From Tepidimonas sediminis (GTDB lineage: Bacteria > Pseudomonadota > Gammaproteobacteria > Burkholderiales > Burkholderiaceae_C), in NCBI RefSeq assembly GCF_007556605.1, contig NZ_VJND01000018.1, positions 1 to 36,339 of the forward strand: a stretch of DNA of 36,339 nt, written 5' to 3'. The position numbers and the translations under genes were made by a program. Position 1 is the first letter of the stretch, and every line of letters starts with the position of its first letter. Shown piece by piece: positions 34,657-36,339 of this stretch. The notes beneath the pieces were generated by a model, which was given only the letters and a program-made list of their open reading frames with translations, was not told the origin of the DNA and made no database searches.

Positions 34657-35565
34657 ATGCGCTTCATCACCCGCTGTCCGTCGTGCGGCACCTCGTTCCG
34701 GGTCGTCGTCGATCAGCTCAAGATTGCCGACGGCTGGGTGCGCTGCGGCTTCTGCCAGCGGGTGTTCGACGCGACGCAGGACCTGCAGCCGGAAGCGCCG
34801 GCTCCCGTGGCGCCCGAAGGGCCGCCGCCGCCGGTGGGCGCCGAGGCGCCCGTCGCCGCCGCCATGTCGGCGGAGCCGGCGGCGACCGGATCCGGCGCGA
34901 CGACCGAGGTGGCGCCAGGCACCGAGGCGCCCGCGCCACCGCCAGACGAGCCCCGGCCTGGCCTGGAGCGCCCGGAGGCGGGTGCGGCCGCCGCGGCGAC
35001 GGCCGCGCCCGTGGGGCCGCACGACGTCGCCCCGCCGCCCGCGCCGGAGCCGGCCTTCGTGCGCGCGGCGCGCCGGCGCGCACGCTGGCGCCACCCGGCG
35101 GTGCGTGCCGGGCTGGCCGTGCTGGCGCTGGGGCTGGCCGCGCTGCTGGTGGCGCAGGCCGCGTGGCTGGCGCGCGCCCCGCTGCTGGCGCGCTGGCCGG
35201 CGTTGCAGCCGCTGGCCGAGAACGTCTGCGCGCGGCTGGGCTGCAGCCTGGGGCCGCGGCGCGACGTCGACGCGGTGGTGGTGGAGGGCTCGGTGCTGCT
35301 GCGCCGCGCCCCCGACCGCTACAGCTTCCACCTCGTGCTGCGCAACCGCACCGACGCGCAGGTGGCCGCCCCGGCGCTGGAGCTGACGCTGCTGGATGCG
35401 CAGGAGCAGCCGCTGGTGCGCCGCGTCTGGCTGCCGCGCGAGTGGCCCCAGCCGCTGGAGGCGCTGGACGCCGGCGCCGAATGGCCGCTGCAGTTCGAGC
35501 TCGCCTTCGACCACCCGCAGGCCAGCCGCATGAGCGGCTACCGCGTGGTGCTGTTCCACCCCTGA
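34657..35565 (+). CDS. Zinc-ribbon DUF3426 single-pass membrane protein
   Basis: This 302-residue protein has an N-terminal MJ0042-type zinc ribbon (Cys7, Cys10, Cys30, Cys33), a long Pro/Ala/Glu low-complexity linker (about 40-135), one membrane helix (about 148-170) and a periplasmic DUF3426 domain (about 185-302). The last has SFHLVLRNRTDAQVAAPALELTLLD and ends in YRVVLFHP. Its function is not known. A -10-like CATAAT (34644-34649) lies just upstream of the ATG, 8 bases away, so it more likely belongs to a leaderless-type or chance match. It sits 44 bases after prmA and 12 bases before a PfkB kinase gene. Confidence 0.88.
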   Translation: MRFITRCPSCGTSFRVVVDQLKIADGWVRCGFCQRVFDATQDLQPEAPAPVAPEGPPPPVGAEAPVAAAMSAEPAATGSGATTEVAPGTEAPAPPPDEPRPGLERPEAGAAAAATAAPVGPHDVAPPPAPEPAFVRAARRRARWRHPAVRAGLAVLALGLAALLVAQAAWLARAPLLARWPALQPLAENVCARLGCSLGPRRDVDAVVVEGSVLLRRAPDRYSFHLVLRNRTDAQVAAPALELTLLDAQEQPLVRRVWLPREWPQPLEALDAGAEWPLQFELAFDHPQASRMSGYRVVLFHP

Positions 35566-35577
35566 CCCGATCCGACC

Positions 35578-36339
35578 ATGACCATCCTCGTCTGCGGCTC
35601 GCTGGCCTTCGACACCATCATGGATTTCGAGGGCCGCTTCGCCGACCACATCCTGCCCGATCAGCTGCACATCCTCAACGTCGCCTTCCTCGTGCCGGCG
35701 CTGCGGCGCGAGTTCGGTGGCTGCGCCGGCAACATCGCCTACGGGCTGCGCCAGCTGGGCGCCGCGGTGCGGCCGGTGGCCACGCTCGGCGCCGACGGCG
35801 AGCACTACCTGCAGCGCCTGCGGGAGCTCGGCGTGGACGTCAGCGCGGTGCGCGTGCTGCCGCAGCACTACACGGCGCAGGCGATGATCATGACCGACCG
35901 CGACAACAACCAGATCACCGCCTTTCACCCCGGCGCGATGGCCTTGGCGCACACCAACCCGATCCGCGACACCGCCGGCGTGCGCCTGGCCATCCTGTCG
36001 CCGGACGGCAAACAGGCCACGTGGGAGCACGCGCACCAGCTGCACGCCGCCGGCGTGCCGTTCATGTTCGATCCCGGACAGGGCCTGCCGATGTTCGACG
36101 GCGCGGAGCTGCTGCGCCTGGTGGAGCTGGCGGACTGGGCGGCGCTCAACGACTATGAGGCGCGCCTGTTGTGCGACCGCACGGGGCTGACGCTGGCGGC
36201 ACTGTCACGCCGGCTGCGCGCGCTGGTGGTGACGCTGGGCGAGCACGGCTGCGAGGTCTGGCAGGACGGCGAACGCACCCTGGTGCCGGGCGAGCGCGCC
36301 GAGGCGATCGTCGATCCGACCGGCTGCGGCGACGCCTTC
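35578..36339 (+). CDS. PfkB-family carbohydrate/nucleoside kinase, cut by right window edge
   Basis: The first 254 codons of a ribokinase-family protein are present. The N-terminus MTILVCGSLAFDTIMDF, the sugar-site GGCAGNIAYGLRQLGA (about 48-62) and the catalytic DPTGCGDAF (246-254) are PfkB signatures. TVTLG-type ATP-site residues appear as LVVTLGEHG. In annotations of related genomes such genes are called adenosine kinase or carbohydrate kinase; the substrate cannot be told here. Only about 50 residues should be missing. Confidence 0.93.
   Translation, partial: MTILVCGSLAFDTIMDFEGRFADHILPDQLHILNVAFLVPALRREFGGCAGNIAYGLRQLGAAVRPVATLGADGEHYLQRLRELGVDVSAVRVLPQHYTAQAMIMTDRDNNQITAFHPGAMALAHTNPIRDTAGVRLAILSPDGKQATWEHAHQLHAAGVPFMFDPGQGLPMFDGAELLRLVELADWAALNDYEARLLCDRTGLTLAALSRRLRALVVTLGEHGCEVWQDGERTLVPGERAEAIVDPTGCGDAF

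Overview
The window is GC-rich chromosomal DNA of a betaproteobacterium, most likely Burkholderiales (Comamonadaceae or Rubrivivax/Leptothrix-like). This rests on gene orders remembered from that order (sdhCDAB-sdhE-gltA next to mdh-acnB; yqgE-ruvX-pyrR-pyrB-pyrX-plsC; accB-accC-prmA-DUF3426-PfkB kinase) and on protein character. No database search was possible. Almost every base belongs to a conserved housekeeping gene, and the many very long overlapping reading frames are shadows caused by the high GC content.

Region 1 (1-12.3 kb) is central carbon metabolism. On the minus strand, after the start of leuC at the left edge, come gltA, sdhE, sdhB, sdhA, sdhD, sdhC and a HutC-type GntR regulator, transcribed right to left. 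On the plus strand, divergent from the regulator, are mdh, a CitE-like lyase gene and acnB, closed by a strong intrinsic terminator. The 160-base gap between the regulator gene and mdh carries a perfect 12-base palindrome plus a tandem ATAAGAC repeat. These sit between promoter elements of both directions, so this regulator probably controls the TCA block and itself.

Region 2 (12.3-18.3 kb) holds a YefM/YoeB toxin-antitoxin pair translationally coupled to the tRNA-hydroxylation gene trhP (yegQ). It then holds hemL and a divergent ThiD-like kinase (minus), rubredoxin (plus) and a class I photolyase (minus).

Region 3 (18.3-24.7 kb) is an overlapping plus-strand operon yqgE-ruvX-pyrR-pyrB-pyrX-plsC, in which four successive junctions are ATGA overlaps. 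PyrX is a dihydroorotase homologue that has lost its metal-binding HxH. A DUF475 membrane protein and a convergent lipoprotein follow.

Region 4 (24.7-25.4 kb) is the only accessory-looking stretch: the C-terminal end of a tyrosine integrase and a piece of an XRE-type regulator, both decayed, lying against tRNA-Lys(CTT) and tRNA-Ala(CGC). It looks like the scar of an element once integrated at a tRNA gene.

Region 5 (25.4-31.8 kb, minus) is a type IV pilus block, pilB-pilC, followed by two tandem paralogous receiver-TPR proteins. Both receivers lack the phospho-accepting aspartate (Glu in one, Gly in the other). These non-canonical receivers coupled to the pilus motor genes are the most interesting under-described feature.

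Region 6 (31.8 kb to the end, plus) is accB-accC-prmA, a zinc-ribbon DUF3426 membrane protein, and the start of a PfkB-family sugar/nucleoside kinase cut by the right edge.
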